The notes beneath the pieces are model-generated. The model did no database searches. It saw nothing but the letters and a program-made list of their open reading frames with translations, and was not told where the DNA came from. A DNA stretch of 64,000 nucleotides from Pyropia yezoensis (lineage: Eukaryota > Rhodophyta > Bangiophyceae > Bangiales > Bangiaceae): contig CM020619.1 of assembly GCA_009829735.1 (NCBI GenBank), positions 13,073,777-13,137,776 on the forward strand. The letters run 5' to 3'. Both the position numbers and the translations under genes were made by a program. The stretch's first letter is position 1. Each line of letters opens with the position of its first letter. Positions 41,245-52,034 of this stretch are shown in pieces.

Positions 41245-42972
41245 GGAGACGGCGGCGAGACGCGCCGCCGCCGCCGCCACCGCCGCGCGTCACGTGGGCG
41301 GGCGGGCGGCTGCGCACGCGGTGGGCGCCGGACGGTGGCGGCGGCGGCGGCGGCGGCGGTGGCGGCGGGTGCCGCTGGGGGACGGGCCGGCGGTGGCATT
41401 GCGAGTCGTGCGCACGAGGGGGGTGTGTGTGTGTGTGGAGAGGGTGAGAAGGGATTGCGTGGGCCACCCGTCCCGCCCCCTCTGGCGACGTTGGATGAGT
41501 TTGGGGGAGGCAGCGGGGGGGCACGGGGCCGCCACGATGTCTGGGGGACAAGACGGATCCTCTCCTCCGGCCTGCCGCTGCTGCCTTCCACCTGCTGCGC
41601 TACCTCCCCCCGCACCCCCCCCATTCCCCCCAGGCACCACCCCCACCCGGGGGGGGCTTATGACGGGCGCCTTTGTCTTGCCGGCAGTGGGGTAGGTACT
41701 GTACAGGCGTTTGCGCCTGCCGTACCCGCCCAGAGGGGCTGGCTCGGTGCCCGCCCACGAACGAGCGTGGATGGGGAGCGGTTCAAGTGCTGGCAACAGG
41801 CGCCTGTCCGCCTGCTGGGGGGGCGGGCGTGGCGGGCGGATGCACCACCCGCTGTGTTCAGGGGGGCCGGCTGGTCCGCGGGCCACACCGTGGCCAACAG
41901 CAGTGGGGGATGACGGGCGGCGAAACGGCCGCGACCCTCCCACCAGGATGGACCATGGGCGGCGGGGAAGGGAGGGCGGGGGGGGAGGCCCCCCAGCGGG
42001 GAGCGGCGGCAGGGAGAAAAACAAAACACACACACACACACCACCCAAGAGCGCAGACGGGATAAGACAAGACGAACGGGGACGTGTTCTGCGCCGACGC
42101 ACCGCCACACACCGTCCGCGTGGAAAAATGCACAACCACCACCTCACACACCCACCTCCACACGCCACAGCGGGGAAAAAAACATCAAAAACAAGAGGGG
42201 AGCGACGAGCACCACACGCACGTGAGCGCCAAGCCGCGTCATGAGAGGGAGAGGTCGGAAGGCATGAGAGGACGGGAAGGAGGATGACGACGCCGCGGCT
42301 GCAAGGTAGAACGAACGGAAGCAGGTGCCAGGAAGCAACATGACCGCCAGAGAGTGCGCGGCGCAAGGAGAAAACAGCGAGGAGGTAGAAGAGACACAGC
42401 GCGTGAAGCAGCAGCAGAGGCAAACGTGCACAGAAGGGGTGGGCGGGAGAGGGAGAGTGCGACGCGAAGCACGGCTTGGGGGGCGACCCCACCACCACAC
42501 CAGGCGCGCGTACTGCTGCCAGCAAGGACGACACGATGCAATCGGGGATGGTGGCGGGGTCTGGGAGGCCGCAAAACTGAAAGTGGTGTCGCGGCACGCG
42601 GCAAGGCAGCACCCACGGCGACGCAGAAGCTGCCCCGATCGCAGCGCGGAAACCGCAGAAAGCCAGCAGCCAGCACGTGGCGCACCGCAGGTAGGCTACT
42701 GGGGAAGCCAACTGCGCATCGTACGGCACCACCTCACAGACAAGATGCCAGCCAGTCGGAAGTTGGGGCCACTACAGGCCGCGCGCTGGTCCGCCGCAGT
42801 CCCCCAGCGTCATGGCGTCCGCAGCCGCCATCGGCGACAGCACCACCTGGGCGCAGCCAGGCCACAAACGTGCTCGTCATGCCCCCCAACCTGGCCCCAC
42901 CCGCCCGCTCCGCTCCGCCAGCGACCGCGCCACGGTACGGAGCGAGCGCCCCCACCAACCCGCCGTGACCCG
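41245..42972. other. intergenic between convergent genes
   Basis: Contains a GGC block at 41335-41370, a GT run at 41422-41435, an AC run at 42025-42040, and from 41990 to 42480 a strongly A/G-rich plus strand, so the minus-strand transcript of the SAP gene would have a C/T-rich 3' region. The 480-codon open frame on the minus strand (41290-42732) has no motif and follows this skew. Confidence 0.4.
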
Positions 42973-44394
42973 TCACTTGCACGAAAAACGCTTGGCGCGC
43001 AGCGCCCGCTTAGCCAGCTCCACCTCATCAAGCGGCACGGGCGGCGCGAGTTTCCTCGCAGACCCCTTGCCCGACGATGACGGCGGCGTCGCCTTGGCCG
43101 CCGCCGCCACAGCTGCAGCCGACGCGGGGGCGCCCCCAACCGCGCCGGTGGCGCCAACTGCAGCGCGCGGCGATGACGGCGGCTCTGCCTTGGCCCGCTT
43201 AGCGCGGGTGGCGGCCGCGACTGCCGCCTCCTCTGCTTGAAGCTCCTTTGCAGTCTTCTCGCCGAGCTCAAACTTGCGCGCCCGCTTCCGCCGCTTCTCC
43301 TCTTCGGCCGGATCCATGGCAGGCGCCGGGTGGCGAGCGTCACTCGCGCCGCTGCTCTTGGTCGCTGCTGCTGCTGCTCCTTCATCGGTGGCAGGGATGC
43401 CAAAACGGACGGCCCGGTCCGCCGGGGTGGCCGCCTTCTTCTCCGCCCCCGCGGGCGAGCCGCCGGCGAGCGGCGCCTTCACGGAACCCTGTGCGTGCAA
43501 ATCAGAGACACCCTGGCCGTTAGTGGACTCACCTCCCCCCTCTACTGGTGATGCAAAACGTACCTGATTGTCCTTGCGCGCGTCTTCCGCATGGCTCGCC
43601 GCACCTGGTGCCACTGCCGCGGTGGGCGCAGCGGTCACCGCGGCCGTCACGGCCGCAGCCGGTACTGCATCGCTGCTGACCCTGGACTCAACAGAGGGCA
43701 CGGCAACCCCACTCCCCGTCCCGGCAGTATAACCCTCCCGCCCCTTGTCTGCAAAATCCGCAGCATCCACATGGTCCTCCTCCAAGAGCTCCTCCTCCAA
43801 CTCCCCCATGATCATACCGGCATCCGTCCCGTCGGTGGGGGGAGCCGCCAATGAGGCCGCCACTGCGGTGACAGGGAGCAGAGCGGTAGCGGCGACCGGG
43901 GTAGGCGCAACGGCTGCCACCGGCACCGTCGCCGCCGCTGAGGAACGGGACGCGCGCGCCGCCGGTGACCGCGACGCAGCCGCCGGCGAGCGCGCCGCAG
44001 GCGCTGGCGGCGAGCGCGCCGCAGCCGCGGGTGGCGAGCGCGCCGCAGCCGTGGGCGGCGAGCGCGCCGCAGCCGCAGGCGGCGAGCGCGCCGCTGTCGC
44101 TGCGGGTGACCGTGCTGCAGCCGCTGGCGGCGACCGCGTAGCCGGCATCACCGTAGACCGCGCCGGCACCGCTGGTGACCGAGCCGCTGCCGCTGTCGAC
44201 CGCGCTGCCGCAGCAGGCGACCGTGCCGTGACCGCCGGTGACCCAGACAGCGCCACTGACGCGGACAAATCAATGTTCGCGTCTACCACCTCTTGCAGCC
44301 GCTTGATGAGTGCAGCCTTGTTGCCCGTCGTCGACGCGCCGCGCCGCTTCAACTCCTTCCGCAGATCGTCCACCTTCATCTTAGACGGATGCAT
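42973..44394 (-). CDS. SAP-domain protein, Tho1/SARNP (CIP29)-like
   Basis: 473 residues. Residues ~6-38 are a SAP motif (MKVDDLRKELKRRGASTTGN, KAALIKRLQEVV), which binds nucleic acid. About a dozen copies of an ARSP-type unit (AARSPPAA) follow at ~60-165. The C-terminal third has the basic RxKRxxRF signatures of Tho1/SARNP: EEEKRRKRARKFEL and ELAKRALRAKRF at the end. Known members bind mRNA and the helicase UAP56 in export complexes; that role is inferred. Between 43563 and 43489 (minus strand) the sequence has GTACGT at one end, CTAAC in the middle and GCACAG at the other, exactly 75 bases and without a stop, so it may be an optional in-frame intron. Confidence 0.75.
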   Translation of the reverse strand: MHPSKMKVDDLRKELKRRGASTTGNKAALIKRLQEVVDANIDLSASVALSGSPAVTARSPAAAARSTAAAARSPAVPARSTVMPATRSPPAAAARSPAATAARSPPAAAARSPPTAAARSPPAAAARSPPAPAARSPAAASRSPAARASRSSAAATVPVAAVAPTPVAATALLPVTAVAASLAAPPTDGTDAGMIMGELEEELLEEDHVDAADFADKGREGYTAGTGSGVAVPSVESRVSSDAVPAAAVTAAVTAAPTAAVAPGAASHAEDARKDNQVRFASPVEGGGESTNGQGVSDLHAQGSVKAPLAGGSPAGAEKKAATPADRAVRFGIPATDEGAAAAATKSSGASDARHPAPAMDPAEEEKRRKRARKFELGEKTAKELQAEEAAVAAATRAKRAKAEPPSSPRAAVGATGAVGGAPASAAAVAAAAKATPPSSSGKGSARKLAPPVPLDEVELAKRALRAKRFSCK

Positions 44395-45602
44395 GGTGCC
44401 GGCCGTCGTTGAAGGGTGGGGGGGTTAGGCAGGCGAGCGGTCCGATAAGAGCGATGAGCGTGGCAGACGCCCGGCGGTGGGCCAACCGTCTACGGGCGCC
44501 GTGGAAACCACCCGAGCAGCGGGCTGGGGGCAGGTCTGGCCAGCCCGTGGAGCAAAAAGGCCCGAAAGAGAACAGCCTTGGCCGCGACGCTTGCCGAAGT
44601 ACGACGACCTCGTACACCTCGCGAGGAGAAGCCAAGAAAAGCGGCAGGAGTCGGGCAACGTCGCCGCGGCGAGTAGCAGCCGGCGCACGATCTAGCCACC
44701 CTCCGTGGGAACGCCCGCCTCAGGAGCGCACCGCCAAACGACGGGCAATCGTCCAGCGGCCACGCAAAGATACCCACCACGTCTACCGCCAGCAGGCAAC
44801 AGCGCGGGCGCGCCGGTGCGTCGGCGGTGGGCAAAGCCTCCCCGCTCCCCCCCCCAGGAGTACTAAAAAGGAAGAAGAAAAACAAGAGCCAGCAACACGG
44901 CCACGAACAACCACCACCACAACCACACACACGGCCAAAAGAAAGAAGGAATCACCACCCCGTTCCGCCGTCGGCCGAGTCCGCCCTACCAGCCCCGCCA
45001 GCCGTGCCAACCGCCGCGAGACAAGAAAATAATGCGGGGAAAGCACCGCCCGTCCGTACCCGGTCCCGAACACCCCCGCCCGCGAACCGTCGTACGCAAC
45101 ACCCACTTCCAGGCAAACAGGTAATGGAACCACCCGCGTACGGCAAGGTCAAGGCCGGGAGGTAGGCCGCAGTGGTGTAAAGTGGGGCAACGCAGAGAGG
45201 GAGAAACAACACCGGCGCCGGGACACAGGGCCCGCTCCAGCTACTTATCGCGGCACGATGTGATAGGTCTCGCGGCGGAAGGAAGCGCGGGAACACGTGC
45301 ATCGGGAGCGCAGCAAGCGCAACGGAGGGGGGCTGGACGGCGAGAGCGCTGGCGCGCAACGTGGCGTAAGTTCACTGTACAATGACACTATCGGGCGAAT
45401 GCATGTACTTGACAGGGCCGCCAGTGAGAGAAGGCTTCCAGGTCGCTTGTGTCAAGAGAGTCTGATGAGGTTGCTGTCAGTCCCGCGCAGGGAGGGGGGC
45501 TATCAATGATTTTGAAGCAAATGATTTTGAAGCCCAGTAACCCGGATCAATTGTCAATTGCAACGCAGTCAGTGAAGGATCGTCTCGCCATCATCGTCTG
45601 CC
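44395..45602. promoter_or_regulatory. 1.2-kb region between divergent genes
   Basis: Lies between the starts of the SAP gene (minus) and the AP endonuclease gene (plus), so it should hold both promoters and leaders. Short open frames show no motif. The sequence becomes AT-richer from about 45370 to 45600, with a direct repeat ATGATTTTGAAGC at 45506 and 45521. Confidence 0.4.
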
Positions 45603-47747
45603 ATGGCCCACCTGCCTCCCCACCGTGTTGCACCTTCGCTGCGGTCTTGCCACTCCAGGGTCTTGGCCGGCACCATGCACACCCGCCGCCGCACAAGGTC
45701 TGGAGCAGCGGCATCCGCCACGGCCACGGCCCCCGATAGCGGTAGCGACGCCGGCTCGACGCCGGCGCCCTCCCGGCGGTCGACCAGGCGGCGGACGGCA
45801 TCACCGACTTCCCAGCCCCTAGCGCCCGCGCTTGGCCGCCCACCGCGGCGGGCTGCCAAGCGGCGTCGCGGGGGCGCCGCTCCCGTCGCCACACCTCCCC
45901 CCGCCTTCGCCGCCGCCGCCGCCCGGCAGCGTCGCACACGGACGTCCAAGGCAGACGGGGGCGGCAGCGACGGCAGCGCTGGTGGCGGCGATGATGGCGG
46001 CAGCGACGACGGCAGCGGCGGCGATGGTGGCGGCGGCAGCGACGGCAACGTCAGCGGCGAAACCGCGGCCGACGCTCACCCATTCCCCTCTTCCGAACCG
46101 GGTGGCGGCGGCCGCCGGCGCCGGGCGACGGCCGCCGCCCCCGCGGCCGCCCCTCCCGCGGTCGCCCCCGCGCTGGGCGCGCCGTCAGGCGCCCCCCCCC
46201 CGTCCCCCTGGCCACCCGCGGGGAGCCCCCTCCCCCCCGGCGCCATCAAGGTGGCCTCGTGGAATGTGGCCTCCCTCCGCACCGTCCTCCGTACCGGCGC
46301 GCTCGCGGCGTACGTGGCGGCCGAGGACCCCGACGTGCTGTGCCTCCAAGAGACCCGCCTGGCGGCCGGGAGCGTGCCGGCGGTCGCGCCCGCGCTGCCG
46401 CCGTCGCTGCCGTGGGCGTACTTTGGGTGCTCGGGCGATGCCGAAGGGGTGCTGGTGGTTGGCAGCTCGGGGGGGGGGGGGGGGGGCACCGCCGGCGACG
46501 CCCCCGCTGCCGGGGGGGGGGGGGGGGGGGGCGGTGCGAGTGCGGCGGGAGGTCTGCCGGCGGCCGCCTCTCCGGCCAGCGCCGTGGTGGACGGGGACGG
46601 TGGCGGGCGGCCCCCCCCTCCAGACGGGGCGACAAAGGCCTCGTCGGCGGCGGCCACCCCCCCCCCCTTCCCCCGGCGCGGCCGCCTCGGCTACAGCGGC
46701 ACCGCCCTGCTGTGTCGGCACCCCCCCCTGCGCGTCAGCGCGGGCCTGCCGTCGATGGATGCCGACGGCCGGCCCTTCACCGGGCCAGCCGCCGCGGCCG
46801 ACGGGGAAGGCCGCGTCATCACCGCCGAGTTCCATGACACGGTCATCGTGTGTGTGTACGTGCCCAACGCCGGGGCGGGGCTGGTTCGACTGGCCACCCG
46901 CGTCGGCCCCGGCGTTGGCGCCGACGGCCGTGGCGGCTGTGGCGGCGGCGGCGGCGGCGACGGCGGCGGGGACGAAGGGGACGGCGGCGTGGATGGCGGG
47001 GGAGACGACGGGGATGTTGGCGGGGACGGCGGGGAGTGCGAGGCTGGCGGGGCGTCGCGGGGGGGCTGGGACGCCCGCCTCCGCGCGCACGTGGCGGCGG
47101 TGGTGGCGCGGACGGGCAAGGGCGTTCTCGTCGCCGGGGATCTGAACGTGGCTCACGCGGCAATGGACCTGGCCAACCCACAGTCAAACGTGCGCAACGC
47201 AGGTTTTACCCCCGCCGAGCGGCGGAGCTTTTCGGCGCTCGTCGGCCCCCCGCCGGGGGGCATTGACGATTCCCCCGGGGGGGGAGGGGGTCCCTCCCGC
47301 GCCCGCGGGGCGGGGGCAAAGGGCGTACGCCCACCGCGCGGCGCCGCGGGGCGGCGCCGCGAGGGGGCGGCGGCGTCCGCCACTGCCCCCACCGCTACTG
47401 CCCCCACTGTTGATGCCGCCGCCGCCCCTCTGGCGACGGGGGCGTCGGCAATCGCCCCGCTCCCTGCGCCCCGCGCGTCACCGCCACCGCCACCGCCCCT
47501 GATGGTGGACACCCTCCGCGTGGCACACCCGACCACCGTTGTCTACACGTTTTGGTCCTCCCGTCGGGGCGGGGAGGCGCGCGCCAAGAATGTTGGCTGG
47601 CGGCTGGACTATGTGCTCGCGTCGGCCGCCGCGGCGGGCCGTGTCGTCGCCGCATGGGCGCGCCCAGAGGTAGGTGGCTCGGACCACGCGCCGGTGGGGG
47701 TGACCATCCGCGCGGCGCTAACGCCGCCACCCCCCGCGGCTGGCTGA
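45603..47747 (+). CDS. AP endonuclease (exonuclease III/APE1 family)
   Basis: 714 residues from the ATG at 45603; the start (MAHLPPHRVAPSLRSCHSRV) could be a mitochondrial leader. Residues 25-215 are low complexity. The catalytic domain reads IKVASWNVASLR (~218), DVLCLQETRL (catalytic Glu), RLGYSGTALLCR, GRVITAEF, VYVPNAG, VLVAGDLNVAH (catalytic Asp/Asn), GFTPAERRSF, YTFWSSRRGGEARAKNVGWR with LDYVLAS, and GSDHAPVGV (catalytic His). This is the full set of ExoIII/APE1 motifs, so the enzyme should cut DNA at abasic sites in base excision repair. Poly-Gly and Gly/Asp inserts (about 46470-46530, 46930-47050) and a long Ala/Pro insert (47280-47500) enlarge surface loops; the family is normally about 260-320 residues. 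Confidence 0.9.
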   Translation: MAHLPPHRVAPSLRSCHSRVLAGTMHTRRRTRSGAAASATATAPDSGSDAGSTPAPSRRSTRRRTASPTSQPLAPALGRPPRRAAKRRRGGAAPVATPPPAFAAAAARQRRTRTSKADGGGSDGSAGGGDDGGSDDGSGGDGGGGSDGNVSGETAADAHPFPSSEPGGGGRRRRATAAAPAAAPPAVAPALGAPSGAPPPSPWPPAGSPLPPGAIKVASWNVASLRTVLRTGALAAYVAAEDPDVLCLQETRLAAGSVPAVAPALPPSLPWAYFGCSGDAEGVLVVGSSGGGGGGTAGDAPAAGGGGGGGGASAAGGLPAAASPASAVVDGDGGGRPPPPDGATKASSAAATPPPFPRRGRLGYSGTALLCRHPPLRVSAGLPSMDADGRPFTGPAAAADGEGRVITAEFHDTVIVCVYVPNAGAGLVRLATRVGPGVGADGRGGCGGGGGGDGGGDEGDGGVDGGGDDGDVGGDGGECEAGGASRGGWDARLRAHVAAVVARTGKGVLVAGDLNVAHAAMDLANPQSNVRNAGFTPAERRSFSALVGPPPGGIDDSPGGGGGPSRARGAGAKGVRPPRGAAGRRREGAAASATAPTATAPTVDAAAAPLATGASAIAPLPAPRASPPPPPPLMVDTLRVAHPTTVVYTFWSSRRGGEARAKNVGWRLDYVLASAAAAGRVVAAWARPEVGGSDHAPVGVTIRAALTPPPPAAG

Positions 47748-48048
47748 GGCGGTGGCCGCAACGCGGGGGGGGGAGGGGGGACCGGGGGGCGCTGGGGAGA
47801 GGCAGGCCGACGACACTTGGCGCGCGTCTTGGCCACTGCACCTCGCACCGACAATCCCATTCATGGCAGCTGGCTCCCGTCTTGCTCTCTCATCCCCACT
47901 CAGCTCCTCCCCCGCCCTCCTTCCTTCCCCATCACCCCGTCCGCTGCTTCGGACGAAAAAAAAGCGTATGAGAAGTGCGTTTTCTGACGTGGCACCGCCA
48001 GGTGCCCGTCTGTCACCCTGCCGCCGCTCAGACGCGTCCGCCTTGGTC

Positions 48049-48701
48049 TTACTTATCGTCACCCTTTGGTGACAGGCTCTCCTTCAGCAGGCCGCCCAAC
48101 TTCTTCTCGGCCTCTCCTGCCTCGCCGGCGGCCGGCTCCCACGGGCCCTCCTGCTGCTTGACGAGACCAACGGGCTGGGTGGGGGGACCCGCCGCGAGCT
48201 TGGCTGCGAGGTCCGCAAACAGCGCCTCCCGCGGCTGACTGTGTGAGGAAGGACCCACAGGACGACAGGCAGCCATAGGCACGCCCGCGAGCAGTCGAAC
48301 CAGAAAAGAGGAGGGGGGGAAGCGGCAAAGAAAAAACCCAAAAAGATTGTAAGTAGCTAGCTGAGCCACGAGGGACGGGCGTGCAACGCGTCCACAAAAG
48401 TGCCAACGCTCACGAACGGGACCGTTGCCGCACATCCGTCACAAGCATGAGAATGGACTCACTGACGTACCCCTGGTCCTCCGCCGTGGCCGCCTCCTTG
48501 TCCGCACCACCCGCTGCGGATTGGCCAGCCAGCGACCCAGTCAGCACCCCACCGAGCGCCTTTTCAGCCAAACTGGCCTCGGAGCCCACCCCCGTCTCAG
48601 CGGCTGTGTGGTCCACCTGCTTGACCAACCCGACGGGCTTGGCCGGAGGGCCCGCCGCAAGCTTCGCTGCCAGGCTCTCCATCAGCGACTTGCGGTCGGT
48701 G
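48049..48701 (-). CDS. uncharacterised protein with a duplicated exon (partial, 5' end not located)
   Basis: Two exons on the minus strand, 48701-48471 and 48238-48049, join in frame over a 232-base intron (GTACGT...CACACAG). Both exons begin in phase 2 and encode the same module: SLMESLAAKLAAGPPAKPVG with LVKQ ... LAEKALGGVL, and ALFADLAAKLAAGPPTQPVG with LVKQ ... AEKKLGGLL. The first exon is 231 bases with both borders in phase 2, so it can be duplicated or skipped without breaking the frame. The product ends KESLSPKGDDK. An upstream exon ending in phase 2 is expected beyond 48702 but I could not find it with confidence; alternatively translation starts at the ATG inside SLMESL. I do not recognise the module; the predicted helices suggest a small adaptor or binding unit. 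Confidence 0.6.
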
Positions 48702-48702
48702 C

Positions 48703-49938
48703 TGTTTGGGGACCGGCGGGAAGCGCACCAGAATGTGGGGGGAGACAGGCAGGGCTCAGAGACACGAGTGGAGAGCATTGATCAGTAACAGTCGCACGTC
48801 AGACTGGGTCTGCGTGGGGCCACGAAAGCGCAAAAATGGGCCTAGCAGGCGCCGTCAACCTTCTCAAGCTCAGAGCGCCGCCAGGCTGCACACCCCCGAG
48901 GCGACGGCCAGTAGCACCTGCGCCACGGAGACACCGTCTCCTGCTAACATACGGTTGTTCGTCCGCCATCGAGAACAGCTAGGTACAGAATACCACGAGG
49001 AAGGGAAGAAAAGCCTTGAATGGCAAAGGGTGGTCGAAGGCAAGCCAGAGAGGGACGTTCTACATGCACCAAAGCCAGTAGGAGCGCACTACGCGGTAAG
49101 CGGTCGCCGAAAGAGGGGGGGCGACCCACGCTCGTCACTGCAGGTTGTATTGTGCCGGTCCGCAACTGCCACTGGCGGTGTTTGTCAGCGGCCACCACGA
49201 GTCTCGAGGGCTCAGCAATTGCACCGCTGGCACGCAGAATGTGGCCTTCCCCGAGTTTACAGTGGTCCTTTTCCCCGAAAGCATCCCTAAAAAAAGGAAT
49301 TGAGCGACGGCGACGCCGACCGACGTCCGCGGCGGCGGCCACAGGCGAGGGACGGAGGACCACCGGCCTTTTAAATGGGCGTCGAAGACCACGTGCTCGG
49401 CACACCACCCCGTCGACATCGCTATCGTACCCGTCTTCCCCGCCGATTGTACGTTTTTTTTATCCTCCCGCCGCTCAGCCTCCCGTTACTCCCGCGCATA
49501 CGTGTGGGCGTGGGTGACCTGGGTGCGCGCATGGGCGTTTCCTTCCCTGCCGGTGTGCCGAGTAACGGCTGGCTGGTTTGGGTGGCTCAACCTTTGTGGG
49601 AGAGGGTCGCACCTTTGCACCAGCTGGGGTGGTTTGCCGTATGACCAACAGGCTCGGCAATACGGATCATTGTCCGACTACTGGCGTCGGGGTGCATTCA
49701 GGCATGCGGACACTGGAAGAAGATCAGTGGTGGCGCCCCGGCAGTTGTCGTTGGTCCTCTGGTATATGCGTTCGACAGTTGATCATCTCTTCTGGTGAAG
49801 ATTGCTGACGCTCTCCGGTCTCTTGCACTGTTGTGGTGATTGTTTGGGCGCATGTTCTATTCTTCTGATCTGATCGTTCCTACTGTCGACGGCGGATCAC
49901 AGACGTCTTGAGTTTACCTGTTCACCTAGCCTTTCATC
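48703..49938. other. region between divergent genes, leader of EF-1alpha
   Basis: The part near 48703 should hold the 5' exon of the duplicated-exon gene. From about 49420 the plus strand becomes T/G-rich and leads to the EF-1alpha ATG; a 5' UTR intron is possible there but not provable. A C-rich, more protein-like stretch on the minus strand (48944-49408) has no motif. Confidence 0.4.
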
Positions 49939-51288
49939 ATGGGGAAGGAGAAGCAGCATGTGTCCATTGTGGTCATTGGCCACGTCGACTCTGGCAAGTC
50001 GACGACCACCGGCCATCTGATCTACAAGTGCGGGGGTATCGAGAAGCGCGCGATTGAGAAGTTCGAGAAGGAGGCTGCTGAGATGGGCAAGGGCTCGTTC
50101 AAGTACGCGTGGGTGCTGGACAAACTGAAGGCCGAGCGCGAGCGCGGTATCACCATTGATATTGCTCTGTGGAAGTTCGAGACGGAGAAGTACAGCTTCA
50201 CTATCATTGACGCCCCGGGTCACCGTGACTTCATCAAGAACATGATCACGGGCACGTCGCAGGCGGATCTGGCCATCCTGGTCATTGCTTCGCCGCCGGG
50301 CGAGTTTGAGGCGGGTATCTCCCAGAACGGGCAGACCCGCGAGCACGCGCTGCTGGCCTACACCCTGGGCGTCAAGCAGATGATTGTGGCTTGCAACAAG
50401 ATGGACGACAAGAACGTCAACTGGTCGCAGGACCGCTACGAGGAGGTGTCCAAGGAGATGGACCTGTACCTGAAGAAGGTCGGGTACAACCCCGCCAAGG
50501 TGCCCAAGGTGCCGACGTCGGGCTGGACGGGTGAGAACCTGTTCGAGAGGACCGATAAGACGCACGCCCTCGGTAAGTGGTACAAGGGCCCGTGCCTGCT
50601 GGAGGCTCTGGACAACTGCGACCCGCCGAAGCGCCCGGTTGACAAGCCGCTGCGCTTGCCCCTCCAGGATGTCTATAAGATCGGCGGCATTGGCACAGTG
50701 CCGGTGGGCCGTGTGGAGACTGGGCTCATCAAGCCCGGCATGGTCGTGACGTTTGCGCCCTCGGGCCTGTCGACTGAGGTGAAGTCGGTCGAGATGCACC
50801 ACGAGGCGCTGCCCCAGGCCGGCCCCGGCGACAACGTTGGCTTCAACGTCAAGAACGTGTCGGTCAAGGACCTGAAGCGCGGCTACGTGTGCGGTGACTC
50901 GAAGAACGACCCGCCGAAGGGGTGCGCTTCGTTCAACGCCCAGGTCATCATCCTGAACCACCCTGGTGAGATCCACGCCGGCTACGCGCCGGTGCTGGAC
51001 TGCCACACGGCGCACATTGCGTGCAAGTTCTCGGAGCTGATCCTGAAGATGGACCGCCGCTCAGGCAAGAAGCTGGAGGACACGCCCAAGATGATCAAGT
51101 CCGGTGACGCTGCTATGGTGAAGATGGTTGCCTCCAAGCCGATGTGCGTGGAGGCCTTCACCCAGTACCCGCCGCTGGGCCGCTTTGCCGTGCGTGACAT
51201 GCGCCAGACGGTCGCTGTTGGTGTCATCAAGTCGGTGGAGAAGAAGGAGGTTGAGGGCAAGATGACCAAGTCGGCGGCCAAGAAATAG
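49939..51288 (+). CDS. tef1: translation elongation factor EF-1alpha
   Basis: 449 residues, no intron, complete. The GTPase motifs are all present: [20 protein letters not shown] (P-loop), [12 protein letters not shown], and NKMD at the expected spacing, followed by the two beta-barrel domains ([40 protein letters not shown]) and a Lys-rich end. EF-1alpha brings aminoacyl-tRNA to the ribosome as a GTP complex. The protein is very close to what I remember of Porphyra EF-1alpha and is the best guide to the organism. Codon use is tuned (almost exclusively C- or G-ending, no low-complexity inserts), as expected of a highly expressed gene and in contrast to its repeat-laden neighbours. Confidence 0.98.
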   Translation: MGKEKQHVSIVVIGHVDSGKSTTTGHLIYKCGGIEKRAIEKFEKEAAEMGKGSFKYAWVLDKLKAERERGITIDIALWKFETEKYSFTIIDAPGHRDFIKNMITGTSQADLAILVIASPPGEFEAGISQNGQTREHALLAYTLGVKQMIVACNKMDDKNVNWSQDRYEEVSKEMDLYLKKVGYNPAKVPKVPTSGWTGENLFERTDKTHALGKWYKGPCLLEALDNCDPPKRPVDKPLRLPLQDVYKIGGIGTVPVGRVETGLIKPGMVVTFAPSGLSTEVKSVEMHHEALPQAGPGDNVGFNVKNVSVKDLKRGYVCGDSKNDPPKGCASFNAQVIILNHPGEIHAGYAPVLDCHTAHIACKFSELILKMDRRSGKKLEDTPKMIKSGDAAMVKMVASKPMCVEAFTQYPPLGRFAVRDMRQTVAVGVIKSVEKKEVEGKMTKSAAKK

Positions 51289-52034
51289 CAGCCAACCCAT
51301 CCGGCTGTGAGGTCGCTGGTGGCCTCGCTCGCTGCAGACCAGATGCGAGTCAACCAGGAGCGCGTTATCGCGCTCTTCGTTGTCAACGCTGTCATGACTG
51401 TCGCGAAGGATGGGTGCCGGTCCGCAGCAGTCGACCGCCTCTACTACTCGACGCTCGCGAAAGGGAGAATAGAAATGTAGCGTGCTTGTCTTGCTTTTGC
51501 TAGGGTGTTTCTTGAGGCTTGCATTGTCTCGCGAAAAAAACATTGCTTTCGTACGCCACTGGTCAACATGGATATTGAACGAGGACGGTGAAGACTCCGT
51601 GGGGCGCCAGGAATGCGTGATCAGACTTTCTTGACAGCTTAGCTGCTTTGCAAGAGGGGCGCCCATCCTGCCCCAGAGCCGGTCAAGAGACTTACCGCTG
51701 GCGCCGCGCATGACCAGCAGCGACGCGTTAAGACGAGGACACGTCCAGCCACATGGACAAGAAAACAAAAAAACAAAACCAAGAAACGTTTGGGCAACTG
51801 GACAAAAACGTGGCCACAGCAGTCCAAGATGATCGCTCCGCAACAGACGTCCATCGCGGCAATCTTGCCGGAGCGGCCACCCCAAACGTGCCATGAGAAA
51901 CAAATCACCACCACAAAAAAGAGAATTCCAACAGAGCCTGACCATCGACACGCGGGGGGGGGGGCAGCAACGCGCTCGTTCCCGGGGGCTCACCCCCGCC
52001 CACTGACTCCAGCACGGAGCCCGTGGGCCAACCA
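51289..52034. other. intergenic between convergent genes
   Basis: 3' flanks of EF-1alpha (plus) and the G-patch gene (minus). AT-richer than the genes; A-rich patches at 51533-51543 and 51760-51785. No gene seen. Confidence 0.5.

Noticed and set aside
41290-42732. 480-codon minus frame rich in Cys, Leu, Phe and Pro
   Set aside because: No motif; its length follows from the strong A/G skew of the plus strand, which removes stop codons on the minus strand.
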